25,325 bases of DNA from a virus. Where the stretch lies: positions 1 to 25,325 of the IMG/VR virus record IMGVR_UViG_3300031841_000660, one strand, 5' to 3'. The notes below the pieces were generated by a model that did not search any database, was not told the DNA's origin, and saw only the letters and a program-made list of their open reading frames with translations. This document shows, piece by piece, positions 1 through 7,900 of the stretch (its first letter is position 1; each line of letters starts with the position of its first letter). Position numbers and translations under genes: made by a program.

Positions 1-1200
1 AAAGTCATAACCTTCTACCTCAGTTTGAATTGATTTAAGATAATTTAACCATAAACCAAAATCTTCTTGCTTCATAGTTTTCCATACAATATCTGCATCA
101 AACAATTCTGTTTTTAATAATTGTTGTTGACACAATTGTTGGCCTGTAAGTCTTACAGGTTTTTTATCTATTGTTAAAATATATTTAGGTGGTTTAGTGC
201 TTATTTTTTGAAAGGAATCTATATTAAATGTGTAATTCTTTTTACCAATACCTAATTTTCTTTTCACACATTCTGCTTGATCACAAAACTTTTTAGCTAT
301 CGGAGAACTACATTTGTAATTATAATCTTTGTCTCCACTTAAACTTTTAATAACAGTTATCTTTAATTCTTTTGGGTCTATCTTATCATCACCCCAAGAC
401 TTATTGACTTCACCTAATTCATCTTCCCACGCACCATCTTTACCATGTTTTTTAAGCATACAAACACCAACATTAAATAATGCTTCGTTTCTACCATCAC
501 CTGGCTTAACTGCATTCTTAACAAAATTCTGTACGCATGGTGGGTAATCAACAAACTCTTTGTCATCATCATTTAATTCATCCAATTGTATTTTGTAAAA
601 ATCTTCGGGTGTAACCAAAAAAGGTTGCACTGCCTTTTTTAGTTTTTCTATAGGTATCGATTGGCCGGTGTCATCTATTGCGTGTCTTGTAGTCATCTCA
701 GCATTTTGATATGGAAGATTTAACCAATTACCTATCGTGCCTAATTCAACATTTATAGTTCTTTGTTTAGGGAATATCTCACAATCAGCTAGACCTAATC
801 TACTAGCTAACTTAGTAAGTTTATCAATCATATCAGTTGCTGGTACCACACCATTAATATGTAAAAATATATGCAATCCTCCAGATTTAGATCTGTAAGG
901 AAACAATGGTAATTTTAAATCTCTAATTTTTTTTATTACGTTAAGTGGATTAAATCCTTCATACTCATCAACATCTATACAACCCCACTTACAGTTGTTG
1001 TCTTTCATTATAGGTACAATACCCAAAGACAATTCTCCTTTAAGATGTTTAGCAAATAGTTCTAAAGTAACTTCTGCCTTCTTAGTTAATGCTCTACCTT
1101 CCGCTTTACCGTCTGCCCTACGAGCTCCGGAGAGCTCGTAGGTACCGTATGCTGACGTTAAGCCACCAAAAAGTTTACTAAAAAAATCTAGTGAACTCAT
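1..1200 (-). CDS. Archaeo-eukaryotic primase/PrimPol, partial (C-terminus outside window)
   Basis: 400 codons are visible and the frame stays open at the left edge. The N-terminal half has the archaeo-eukaryotic primase (AEP) motifs in order: DVD at residues 76-78 (metal-binding DxD), SGGLH at 106-110 (the sxH motif), and EIFPKQ at 141-146. The layout resembles PrimPol-type AEPs of phages and TOTE conflict systems. After about residue 220 comes a helical region with GDGRNEALF (235-243), like primase C-terminal domains, then cysteines C297, C306 and C311 followed by GIG, a possible zinc or Fe-S site. Expected role: primer synthesis and perhaps polymerisation in phage replication. The start ATG overlaps the upstream stop as TAATG. 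Neighbours are an SSB-like protein and, further on, a helicase and an exonuclease, which supports the role. AEP membership is fairly sure; whether it also elongates DNA is inference. Confidence 0.8.
   Translation of the reverse strand, partial: MSSLDFFSKLFGGLTSAYGTYELSGARRADGKAEGRALTKKAEVTLELFAKHLKGELSLGIVPIMKDNNCKWGCIDVDEYEGFNPLNVIKKIRDLKLPLFPYRSKSGGLHIFLHINGVVPATDMIDKLTKLASRLGLADCEIFPKQRTINVELGTIGNWLNLPYQNAEMTTRHAIDDTGQSIPIEKLKKAVQPFLVTPEDFYKIQLDELNDDDKEFVDYPPCVQNFVKNAVKPGDGRNEALFNVGVCMLKKHGKDGAWEDELGEVNKSWGDDKIDPKELKITVIKSLSGDKDYNYKCSSPIAKKFCDQAECVKRKLGIGKKNYTFNIDSFQKISTKPPKYILTIDKKPVRLTGQQLCQQQLLKTELFDADIVWKTMKQEDFGLWLNYLKSIQTEVEGYDF
1117..1142 (-). promoter_or_regulatory. Strong RNA hairpin with UNCG tetraloop inside the PrimPol gene
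   Basis: A perfect inverted repeat with 11-bp arms (CCTACGAGCTC / GAGCTCGTAGG) and a 4-base loop lies about 60 bases after the PrimPol start codon. Read on the minus strand (the mRNA sense) the loop is UCCG closed by a C-G pair, the hyperstable cUNCGg tetraloop class. The stem has 7 G or C of 11 pairs in an otherwise AT-rich region. No U-tract follows, so it is not a standard intrinsic terminator. It encodes residues about 20-28 in frame. A role in translation, mRNA stability or as a protein-binding site is inference. Confidence 0.6.
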
Positions 1201-2000
1201 TAAAATGGCGCGTCCGCAGTTCCGGTTTCTTGTTTTTGGTCCTCAGAAAGATTTATTTTCGCATTACCTTTTTTACAAGTCTCATAGAAAGCCATTGCGC
1301 TTTCCATTAAAGTCTCATTAGGTATATCTTTCTCATGTTCGATCTCCCAACCAAACCAAGAACCTAAACTATTTTTCTCTAGTATAGTTCTTAATTTGTA
1401 AATCTGAGACCAAGTAGGTGGTTGAAATAAACCACTCTTACCTTTTCTTCTTTGAGAAAGCATCATTGAATTCCACTTCTTAGACTTTTTAGCCTGAGTA
1501 GCTTTCATAACAATGACCGCAGTTTCAGATGGTTGATCGTTGTTGTCTACTATCATCACATAATGATAATGAGTAGGTTCGATATAATTACCGTTTGGCA
1601 ATCTATCTTTTCGATCCTCACCCCTAGTTGTTTTGGACATAATATCCGAATCAGCAGGATATGAGTTAACAGGTGCAACAGAATTCTGTGTACCTCTGTC
1701 TGCCCACTCTACATATTCGAATTTAAAAAAACATGGTACGACATTAAAACCATCTTGACCATTATATAATTTGTTCAAGACAGAATTTATGACCATACCA
1801 GGTCTTGCCTCACTAATAAACTTCGAATCACCTTGAGTGACTTGAGGAGAATTATTAGTAAGTATTTTTAGAAACGGAAGTGATACATCTTTTGATGTAA
1901 TGTTTTCCGCACCTGCACCTGCAAATTCTTCCATTGAAGAAAGCATAGGTGCTGAAGCAGTTGCTTTAGTTGCAACTGAGTTGGCTTGAGTTTTTGCCAT
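1200..2000 (-). CDS. Putative single-stranded DNA-binding protein
   Basis: A 266-residue protein with an Ala/Thr-rich, probably disordered first 25 residues, then a compact beta-rich body with many aromatic and basic residues (for example KKSKKW around the middle). The C-terminus is ETGTADAPF, resembling the acidic tail with final phenylalanine by which SSB and T7 gp2.5 proteins recruit partners. It lies directly upstream of the PrimPol gene, with a TAATG stop/start overlap, and downstream of a coiled-coil protein. AAGGAGT sits 6-7 bases before the ATG. The fold is not recognisable by eye, so the ssDNA-binding call rests on the tail and context. Similar proteins occur in many marine phages, usually as hypotheticals. 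Confidence 0.5.
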   Translation of the reverse strand: MAKTQANSVATKATASAPMLSSMEEFAGAGAENITSKDVSLPFLKILTNNSPQVTQGDSKFISEARPGMVINSVLNKLYNGQDGFNVVPCFFKFEYVEWADRGTQNSVAPVNSYPADSDIMSKTTRGEDRKDRLPNGNYIEPTHYHYVMIVDNNDQPSETAVIVMKATQAKKSKKWNSMMLSQRRKGKSGLFQPPTWSQIYKLRTILEKNSLGSWFGWEIEHEKDIPNETLMESAMAFYETCKKGNAKINLSEDQKQETGTADAPF

Positions 2001-2017
2001 GTGTTACTCCTTATGTG

Positions 2018-2560
2018 TTAGTTTTTATTTGTTAATTTAGTCCTATTAGCAACATACAATCCAAACAATTCAGATGGTATATTATTATTCTTCTCAATTT
2101 GTTCTCTAACAAATCCTCGAAGAGTTTGCCAATGGACGTCTTGTTTTTGGTCTACGACCAGACCTTGCTGCTCCAGTGATTCTTTTAGTTTCACTGCATT
2201 AGCATCTTCCCCCTTACCAAACGAAACTGATAAATTATTTTTTATCAGGTCCCCGTGGTTGTTCTCACGCAACCATCGGAAACAATCTTCTTTGTTTGCC
2301 TCAGATATTTTTGCGTAGTAGTAAGGTGAAACTTCTACTGAGGTTCCATCATCCAGTGTAATAGATGATACTCCTGCTTGTTGCATCAATGTAGGAATGA
2401 CCTCTTCAGATAATCGTCTAGATTCTTCTTCAGCTTCTTTCAAAGTTTTTTGAAGATCTTCGATTTTTTTATTTTGAGAAGTAAGCTTTTTACAAGCTCC
2501 AGATATTTCTTTTACTTCGTCAGTTTTTATATTTACACTTGTTAGTTGTTCTAGGTTCAT
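2018..2560 (-). CDS. Coiled-coil protein of the replication module, unknown function
   Basis: 180 residues. Residues about 14-60 are rich in Lys, Glu and Leu with heptad-like spacing and probably form a coiled coil (IEDLQKTLKEAEEESRRL). The rest is mixed and contains SITLDDGTSVEVSPYYYAKI, a short beta-hairpin-like stretch, followed by helical segments. It is the first gene of the left-hand leftward unit, with a strong AGGAGG eight bases before the ATG and a candidate promoter just upstream. It precedes the SSB-like and PrimPol genes, so a replication or recombination accessory role is likely. I do not recognise a named family; similar proteins recur in phage replication regions. Confidence 0.6.
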   Translation of the reverse strand: MNLEQLTSVNIKTDEVKEISGACKKLTSQNKKIEDLQKTLKEAEEESRRLSEEVIPTLMQQAGVSSITLDDGTSVEVSPYYYAKISEANKEDCFRWLRENNHGDLIKNNLSVSFGKGEDANAVKLKESLEQQGLVVDQKQDVHWQTLRGFVREQIEKNNNIPSELFGLYVANRTKLTNKN

Positions 2561-2568
2561 AAATATGA

Positions 2569-2574
2569 CCTCCT
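2569..2574 (-). promoter_or_regulatory. Ribosome-binding site AGGAGG for the coiled-coil gene
   Basis: Perfect AGGAGG on the minus strand, eight bases before the ATG at 2560. It fixes the start and falls within the short leader expected from the leftward promoter at 2585-2612. Confidence 0.75.
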
Positions 2575-2579
2575 TTAAG

Positions 2580-2607
2580 TTGACAATATAGTTTGTAATG
2601 TTAGTAT
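2580..2607 (+). promoter_or_regulatory. Candidate sigma70 promoter, rightward (helicase)
   Basis: TTGACA (2580-2585), 16 bases, then TAGTAT (2602-2607). Transcription would start near 2614, beyond the ATG at 2606 but just before the in-frame ATG at 2618, implying a nearly leaderless helicase mRNA. The -10 overlaps the -35 of the leftward promoter. Confidence 0.4.
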
Positions 2608-2612
2608 GTCAA
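2585..2612 (-). promoter_or_regulatory. Candidate sigma70 promoter, leftward (replication genes)
   Basis: On the minus strand TTGACA (2612-2607) is followed after 16 bases by TATATT (2590-2585). Transcription would begin near 2578, leaving an 18-base leader that holds AGGAGG before the ATG at 2560. The -35 is a perfect consensus match and the -10 matches 5 of 6. It interlocks with the rightward promoter. Confidence 0.5.
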
Positions 2613-4051
2613 GCATTATGTTGAACTTGTTTAACTTTAAAACAGAACCATACGAACACCAAAAAATTTGCCTATCAAAAGCTTGGGATAAAACCACATA
2701 TGCTTTCTTTATGGAAATGGGTACAGGCAAAACCAAAGTAGCGATTGATAACATTGGTTTATTAAGAGTCAATAAAAATATTACAGGTGTTTTAATTCTT
2801 GCTCCTAAATCAGTTTACACAGTCTGGGCATTTGATGAAATTTATAAACACATGTCTCCTGATATAGAATATGAAATTTATTCTTGGAATATAGATAAAC
2901 CAAAACAATTACAAAAATCTTTAGATAAAAAAGGTAAATTAAAAATATTCTGCATGAATATAGAAGCTTTGTCTACAGCAAGAGGATTAAAAGGTGCTAC
3001 AGAATTTTTATATTCTCATCCAGAAAATTTAACTATCGTGGATGAATCTACTACAATTAAAAACCACAAGGCTATAAGAACTAGAAATGTTCTCAAACTT
3101 GGAGACTACTCTAAGTACAAAAGAATACTTACAGGTTCACCAGTTACTAAGTCACCATTAGATTTGTACACACAATGTGATTTTTTAAATCCAAATCATT
3201 TAGGTTTCTCTTCTTATTATTCTTTCAGAAACAGATATTGTGTTACACATAGATTAGATTTAGGTAATGGTAAGTATACTGAAATACCTAAATACTATGT
3301 TCATTTAGAAGAGTTAGAAGATAAACTATCTAAATTTTCTTACAGAGTAACTAAAGATGAATGTTTAGATCTTCCTAAAAAATTATATACAAAACGATAC
3401 ATAGACATGAATGATGAGCAAAAAGACTTTTATGAAAGATTAAGAATAGCAGCAATAGCTATTATTGAAGATGAAGCTGTATCATACAATAACAAACTAA
3501 CTGAAATTATAAAACTACACCAGGTGTGTAATGGTTTTGTCAAAACAAATGATGGTGTATTGAAAGAATTTAAAAATCCTAAATTACATGCATTGTCAGA
3601 TATAATAGAAGAATCAGATGGTAAGGTAATTATATGGGCTAACTACATTTACAACATAGAAAACATAATTAAATTTTTAAAAGAAAAGTACGGAGTACAT
3701 TCTGTTGTAGCTAATTATGGTGCAGTGGATAGTGCTAAAAGAACAGAAGCGGTTAACAGATTTCAAACAGATGATAAATGTAGATTCTTTGTAGGTAATC
3801 CATCTACGGGTGGTTTTGGTTTAACATTAACTGAAGCTAAAAATGTTATTTACTTTTCTAATAGTTTTAACTTTGAAGTAAGAAGACAATCAGAAGATAG
3901 GGCACACAGATCAGGTCTTAAACATGGTGTGTTGTATACAGATTTAATTTGTAAAGGGACTATTGATGAAAGAATTATTGCATCACTATCTAATAAAAAT
4001 AAATTAGCTACAAAAACTTTAGGTGATGAATTTAAAGAGTGGCTTACTTAA
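2606..4051 (+). CDS. SNF2-type superfamily 2 DNA helicase
   Basis: 481 residues with the full set of SF2/SNF2 motifs: Walker A MGTGKT (38-43), motif II DEST (146-149), motif III TGSP (176-179), and in the second RecA domain NPSTGGFGLTLTEA and QSEDRAHR (428-435, motif VI). It would use ATP to translocate on or remodel DNA during phage replication or recombination. It is the only rightward gene in the window and its tail overlaps the exonuclease tail by 8 bases, the two stop codons sharing TTACTTAA. No Shine-Dalgarno is seen before either the ATG at 2606 or the one at 2618. The later one (MLNLFNF) fits better with the candidate promoter and the usual compact N-terminus of such helicases, so the true start may be 2618. 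Confidence 0.9.
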   Translation: MSSIMLNLFNFKTEPYEHQKICLSKAWDKTTYAFFMEMGTGKTKVAIDNIGLLRVNKNITGVLILAPKSVYTVWAFDEIYKHMSPDIEYEIYSWNIDKPKQLQKSLDKKGKLKIFCMNIEALSTARGLKGATEFLYSHPENLTIVDESTTIKNHKAIRTRNVLKLGDYSKYKRILTGSPVTKSPLDLYTQCDFLNPNHLGFSSYYSFRNRYCVTHRLDLGNGKYTEIPKYYVHLEELEDKLSKFSYRVTKDECLDLPKKLYTKRYIDMNDEQKDFYERLRIAAIAIIEDEAVSYNNKLTEIIKLHQVCNGFVKTNDGVLKEFKNPKLHALSDIIEESDGKVIIWANYIYNIENIIKFLKEKYGVHSVVANYGAVDSAKRTEAVNRFQTDDKCRFFVGNPSTGGFGLTLTEAKNVIYFSNSFNFEVRRQSEDRAHRSGLKHGVLYTDLICKGTIDERIIASLSNKNKLATKTLGDEFKEWLT

Positions 4052-4769
4052 TACTTTCTAAATACTTATTATATCTTTCCCACCATTTTTCTTGGTAATC
4101 TTTTAGCTCCTGGCCTTCTATTGTAAATTCTTGATAGTTAAAATTTCTTGAGCACATACATATCTTAGCTTGTTCTATTGGTTGATACATAGCTTCATGT
4201 GCTAAACTATATGCTCCTAATTGCATAAAATAATCTTGTACTGCACTCCACTCTTTTTTTTTGGGTTTGTTAGTTTGTTTCCAATCAAACAAAGTAACCT
4301 TACCATCCATAACTCCAATGCAATCTGTAGCTCCTGCATATTTTTCTGGATAAGCTAAACTAACTTCATTACCCCATACTTCTGTTAGTGGGTCTAGGTT
4401 TTTTAATATAGTGTGTGCCATTCTTCTAGCTCTATTACCTTTTTCTGTAAGATTAAGATATCCTTCACCATTGATATATTTTTCTATAACTAAATGCATT
4501 TCAGTACCTATAGAAGATGCTTCGTTTTTTATTTTCTCCGCTCCTTCTTCTCCTACTTTTGCTCTCCATCTAGCTAATGCATCTATTGATTCTTGGTCTT
4601 TTGTCGCTCCTAATATTGTAGTTACACTTGGTAACTTTGTTCCGTCTACAGAATACATACGTTTACCTGTTTCAGGATCAGCAGCTCTCGAATATGTTTT
4701 GTAAGGATATTTCTGAATTAACAAAAATTCTGTTAGCTTAAACGAATTATCGTTTTCTATAAATTTCAT
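4044..4769 (-). CDS. PD-(D/E)XK exonuclease, RecB/MGME1-like
   Basis: 241 residues with the motif series of RecB-family nucleases: GTEMH (88-92) with E96, E135 in a beta strand, GATD (146-149), the catalytic DWK (162-164) and QLGAY (183-187). H92, D149, D162 and K164 are the expected metal and catalytic residues, all present. Such enzymes degrade single-stranded or end-containing DNA. In phages they serve in recombination, replication-intermediate processing or host DNA breakdown. The length is normal for stand-alone phage versions. It starts 12 bases after the 59-residue membrane protein gene, without an obvious ribosome site, so translation may be coupled. It converges on the helicase gene. 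Confidence 0.85.
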   Translation of the reverse strand: MKFIENDNSFKLTEFLLIQKYPYKTYSRAADPETGKRMYSVDGTKLPSVTTILGATKDQESIDALARWRAKVGEEGAEKIKNEASSIGTEMHLVIEKYINGEGYLNLTEKGNRARRMAHTILKNLDPLTEVWGNEVSLAYPEKYAGATDCIGVMDGKVTLFDWKQTNKPKKKEWSAVQDYFMQLGAYSLAHEAMYQPIEQAKICMCSRNFNYQEFTIEGQELKDYQEKWWERYNKYLESIK

Positions 4770-4781
4770 GTAATGTTTATA

Positions 4782-4961
4782 CTACATGTGGTTTGAAAGT
4801 ACAGCTAAAACTACAGCGATACAGCCACCAATTATCCATTTTTCCATTCTAGCTATTCTAGTTTCCATTCTATCTATTCGTTCAAAAGTTTGTTTTTGCA
4901 TTAATCTGCAAATCTTTTCATGATTATCTATTCTATCTATTGCAGATTTTTTTCTAGCCAT
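4782..4961 (-). CDS. Small coiled-coil plus one-TM membrane protein, holin/XhlA-like
   Basis: 59 residues starting MARKKSAIDRIDNHEK. Residues about 8-40 form an amphipathic, charged helix with Ile/Met every three to four positions. W42-L55 (WIIGGCIAVVLAVL) is a single membrane segment, ending SNHM. This layout recalls XhlA-type haemolysins and small phage holin or spanin-like proteins, but no lysis enzyme is recognisable beside it. GAGG lies seven bases before the ATG, and the start overlaps the upstream stop by 8 bases (ATGGCTAG), a junction also found at 15404. That coupling makes it a convincing gene despite its size. A lysis function is inference. Confidence 0.65.
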   Translation of the reverse strand: MARKKSAIDRIDNHEKICRLMQKQTFERIDRMETRIARMEKWIIGGCIAVVLAVLSNHM

Positions 4962-7900
4962 TTAATACCTCATCAGCTTGTGTATATGCGTCTTCTACCA
5001 ATCCACCTTCTTTAAACTGTCTTGTTGCAACAGCTTGGCCTAATGTATCCTGTGGAAACAATGATGCATATTGTTGTGCCATCTGCATCTGGGTGTTCTG
5101 TGGCATTTGTCCTGTAGCCATTGCAGTTGGTTGAGTTGTTTGTCCTCCCGTAGGCATCATCATTTGTGGTTGTGTAGATTTTGGTTCAGAGTTTGCAACT
5201 TCTTCAAACTGTTGTTCATTTAATGCCATCAAATTAGAACCTTGTAAAAATTCTTCACCAGCTCTAGCTGTAGATGCATCCATGTTTTTAGCTGTTTCAT
5301 ACTCCGGATATATTCTATCTCTAGTAAACTTAGGCATAGTTCCAAAGTCGAAACTAGATTGTAAAGGTATGTTAGGATCTAAACTATTAATTTTATCTCT
5401 TACCTCTTCAAAATCTATATTTTCAGGATCAACTCTAAAATCATCTCCTTCTGCTTCCATTAAACCATTTATAAATCTAGCAAATGTTCTAGATGCTCTT
5501 GGAACCATTTGTGGTTTTAAAGCGTACACATTTGGATCATCAGACATAAATCTCATGTACTTATTCATTTCCATTAAATCTTCTGCAACTTTAGGATTAG
5601 TAATAATATTACCAAACAATCTACTTCCAATAATTAATTTTAAAGTATTACCAAAACCAAACGCGGCACTTGTAGCCCCTGCTAAAATACCTCCAGAAGA
5701 ACCAGCTCTTAACGTTAATGATCTTTGTACAAACTTAGATGGATCTGTAAAGTCTACAGAATCTAACGCTCTTTTCATTTGAATTAAATCCTGCACTCTA
5801 GTTAAGGCTCTTTCTCCTGCTGCTCCACCTCCAAATATTTCTCTAAGTTTATCTCTCCCTTGAGCAGTGTCTATGCCTATATTCTTAACATACTTTTCTA
5901 TATTTAATTCACCAAAATCATGGTTTCTGATAACACCTTCATTTAAATTAGCTATCCCTTCACCTTCAGTAAATACTCTTGCATCTACTTCTTGAGGATT
6001 AATTGTTTCATTTATTTTTGTTTTTGCTCTTACTCTTTGTTCAGTTGTATCGTCTAATTGAAACATTCTTTTTCTAGTAAATCCTTTTTTAGCAGCTTGT
6101 GCAGCTACAGCTTCAGCGGAAATACTTTTAAAATCTCTTAATGGATTAGCTGTAGATTCATTCCAAGCATCCCAAAACCATTGTCTAACATATCTGTCAT
6201 ACATCTCTTTTGATTCTGCACTTGCAGGAATTTGCACAGTTCTTTTTACTTTACCAGCTGAATCTAAAACATCATAACTAGATTTAGTGACACCTAGTAT
6301 TTGTTTTAATTGTTTAACTCCATCTGGTCCTCCTCCATCTAAAACTCTTCTAATAACTTTATCAAATACTTGATCAGGATATATGCTAGCAGGTCCTACC
6401 ATTTCAATACCTTTATCTGCAAATAATTTACTGTCTGCAGCTCTTAATTGTTTAGCAACTTTACTTGTTCTAAAAGGTCTTAAAACCATAGAATAATATG
6501 CGTTAGCTTCTAATAATTGTTGGAAACCTGAATTAGCTGCTCTTATTTGTGTATCAATAAAATCGTCAGCTGCTTGTGGGCCATCTTTGTTTAAAATAGA
6601 TTCATACTCATCTTTAAATATTTTGTTTTTTAAATTAGCTTTTACTGTAGCTTCATTCATACTATTTAAATCTTTTTCTAAAGCATTTCTAATAACTAGT
6701 ATTTGTGGTTTAACATTGTTAAACTTAGTTCCTTCATACGCAGCTGTTTGCATTCTAGATAATCCTGCCCAATCACTCATTCTAATGTAGTCACTGTTTC
6801 TAGTAAGGTCAGTTAAAAATTGTATGTATTGCATTAAACTATCATCCGCAGGAGTTAAGTCTCTAGCTCCTTTTTCGTAAGACATAAAATCACTATATCT
6901 TTCTGGGTATTCTGTTTTTATTTGATCTAGTAATCTATTTGTTTCTTGTTTTACGGTGGCCGTTGGTATGAATTTAGGATTACCTATTTCTTCCCAATGT
7001 TTTCTTACCGCTTTGTATTCTGTACTAATTGTATCTAATACTTTAGCCCATTCATTTTTCATTTGATTTATTCCTGCGTAGTTCATAATACTTACATTAC
7101 TTGCAGGAGCCATATTTAAATGATCTACAGTATTTAAAAACTCTTCTTGAGTTAATCTTTTGTTAAAGTCTCTGTTAAATTTAATTAAAGGACCACTAAC
7201 AAGTGGATATACCCCAATAGTGCTAAAGAATTTTTTAAAAAAGTTTTGAAAAGCGTTTTCCCCTGGTATCAATGCAGCAACGGTAGGTCTTTCTCCTACT
7301 CTTTCAAATGATCTAGCAATCGCTTTTGATTGTTCAGAGTTTAATCCTAATGATTGTTTTAATCCTTCTCTACCTGCAAATCTAACTAAAGGTATAAGAG
7401 ACATAGCACCACCAGCCCAAAGTAAATCATTGTAAGCTTCGTTTATTCCATTGTATAAAAGTCTTTGTTCAAAAGGTAACTTTCTAATATCATTATCAGT
7501 TAGGTTAGCCATGTCTTGTGAAGTAGCTCCTACAAAATCAGAACCTAAGTTAGCCATATCATATAATGCAGAACCACCAAATGCACCACTAGCACCCATT
7601 AATAATGATTGTGCTTCAGTAGATAATGATGGAGTAGCTCCAAATTTTTTTAATTTTTTAAAAAAGTCTACAGTGTTATCAGCCATACCTGCTAAAGATC
7701 CTAGCATTCTAACTGGTAATCCAGCTCTTCCTCTAATTTGTGGTAATTTTTTTACAGCATCACCTAATACAGTAAATCTTTTTTGATACATATCAGACAT
7801 GGTTGCAAATCTTGTATCTACACCATATCTATCTTTAAAATTACTTTGAACAAAAGCATCCATAATTTGATCTCTGTTCATAAAATAAGGAACCATAGAT

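Noticed and set aside
1117-1142. Hairpin as an intrinsic terminator or attachment site
   Set aside because: No U-tract follows on the minus strand, and the stem lies inside coding sequence; no integrase gene is in the window to support an att site.
2575-2772. 65-codon minus-strand frame inside the helicase start
   Set aside because: Opposes the conserved helicase N-terminus and Walker A region, with no ribosome site.
5282-5782. Long open frame of 166 codons on the plus strand
   Set aside because: It lies wholly opposite the 1069-residue virion gene, has no ribosome site and a composition mirroring the opposite strand; a shadow frame.
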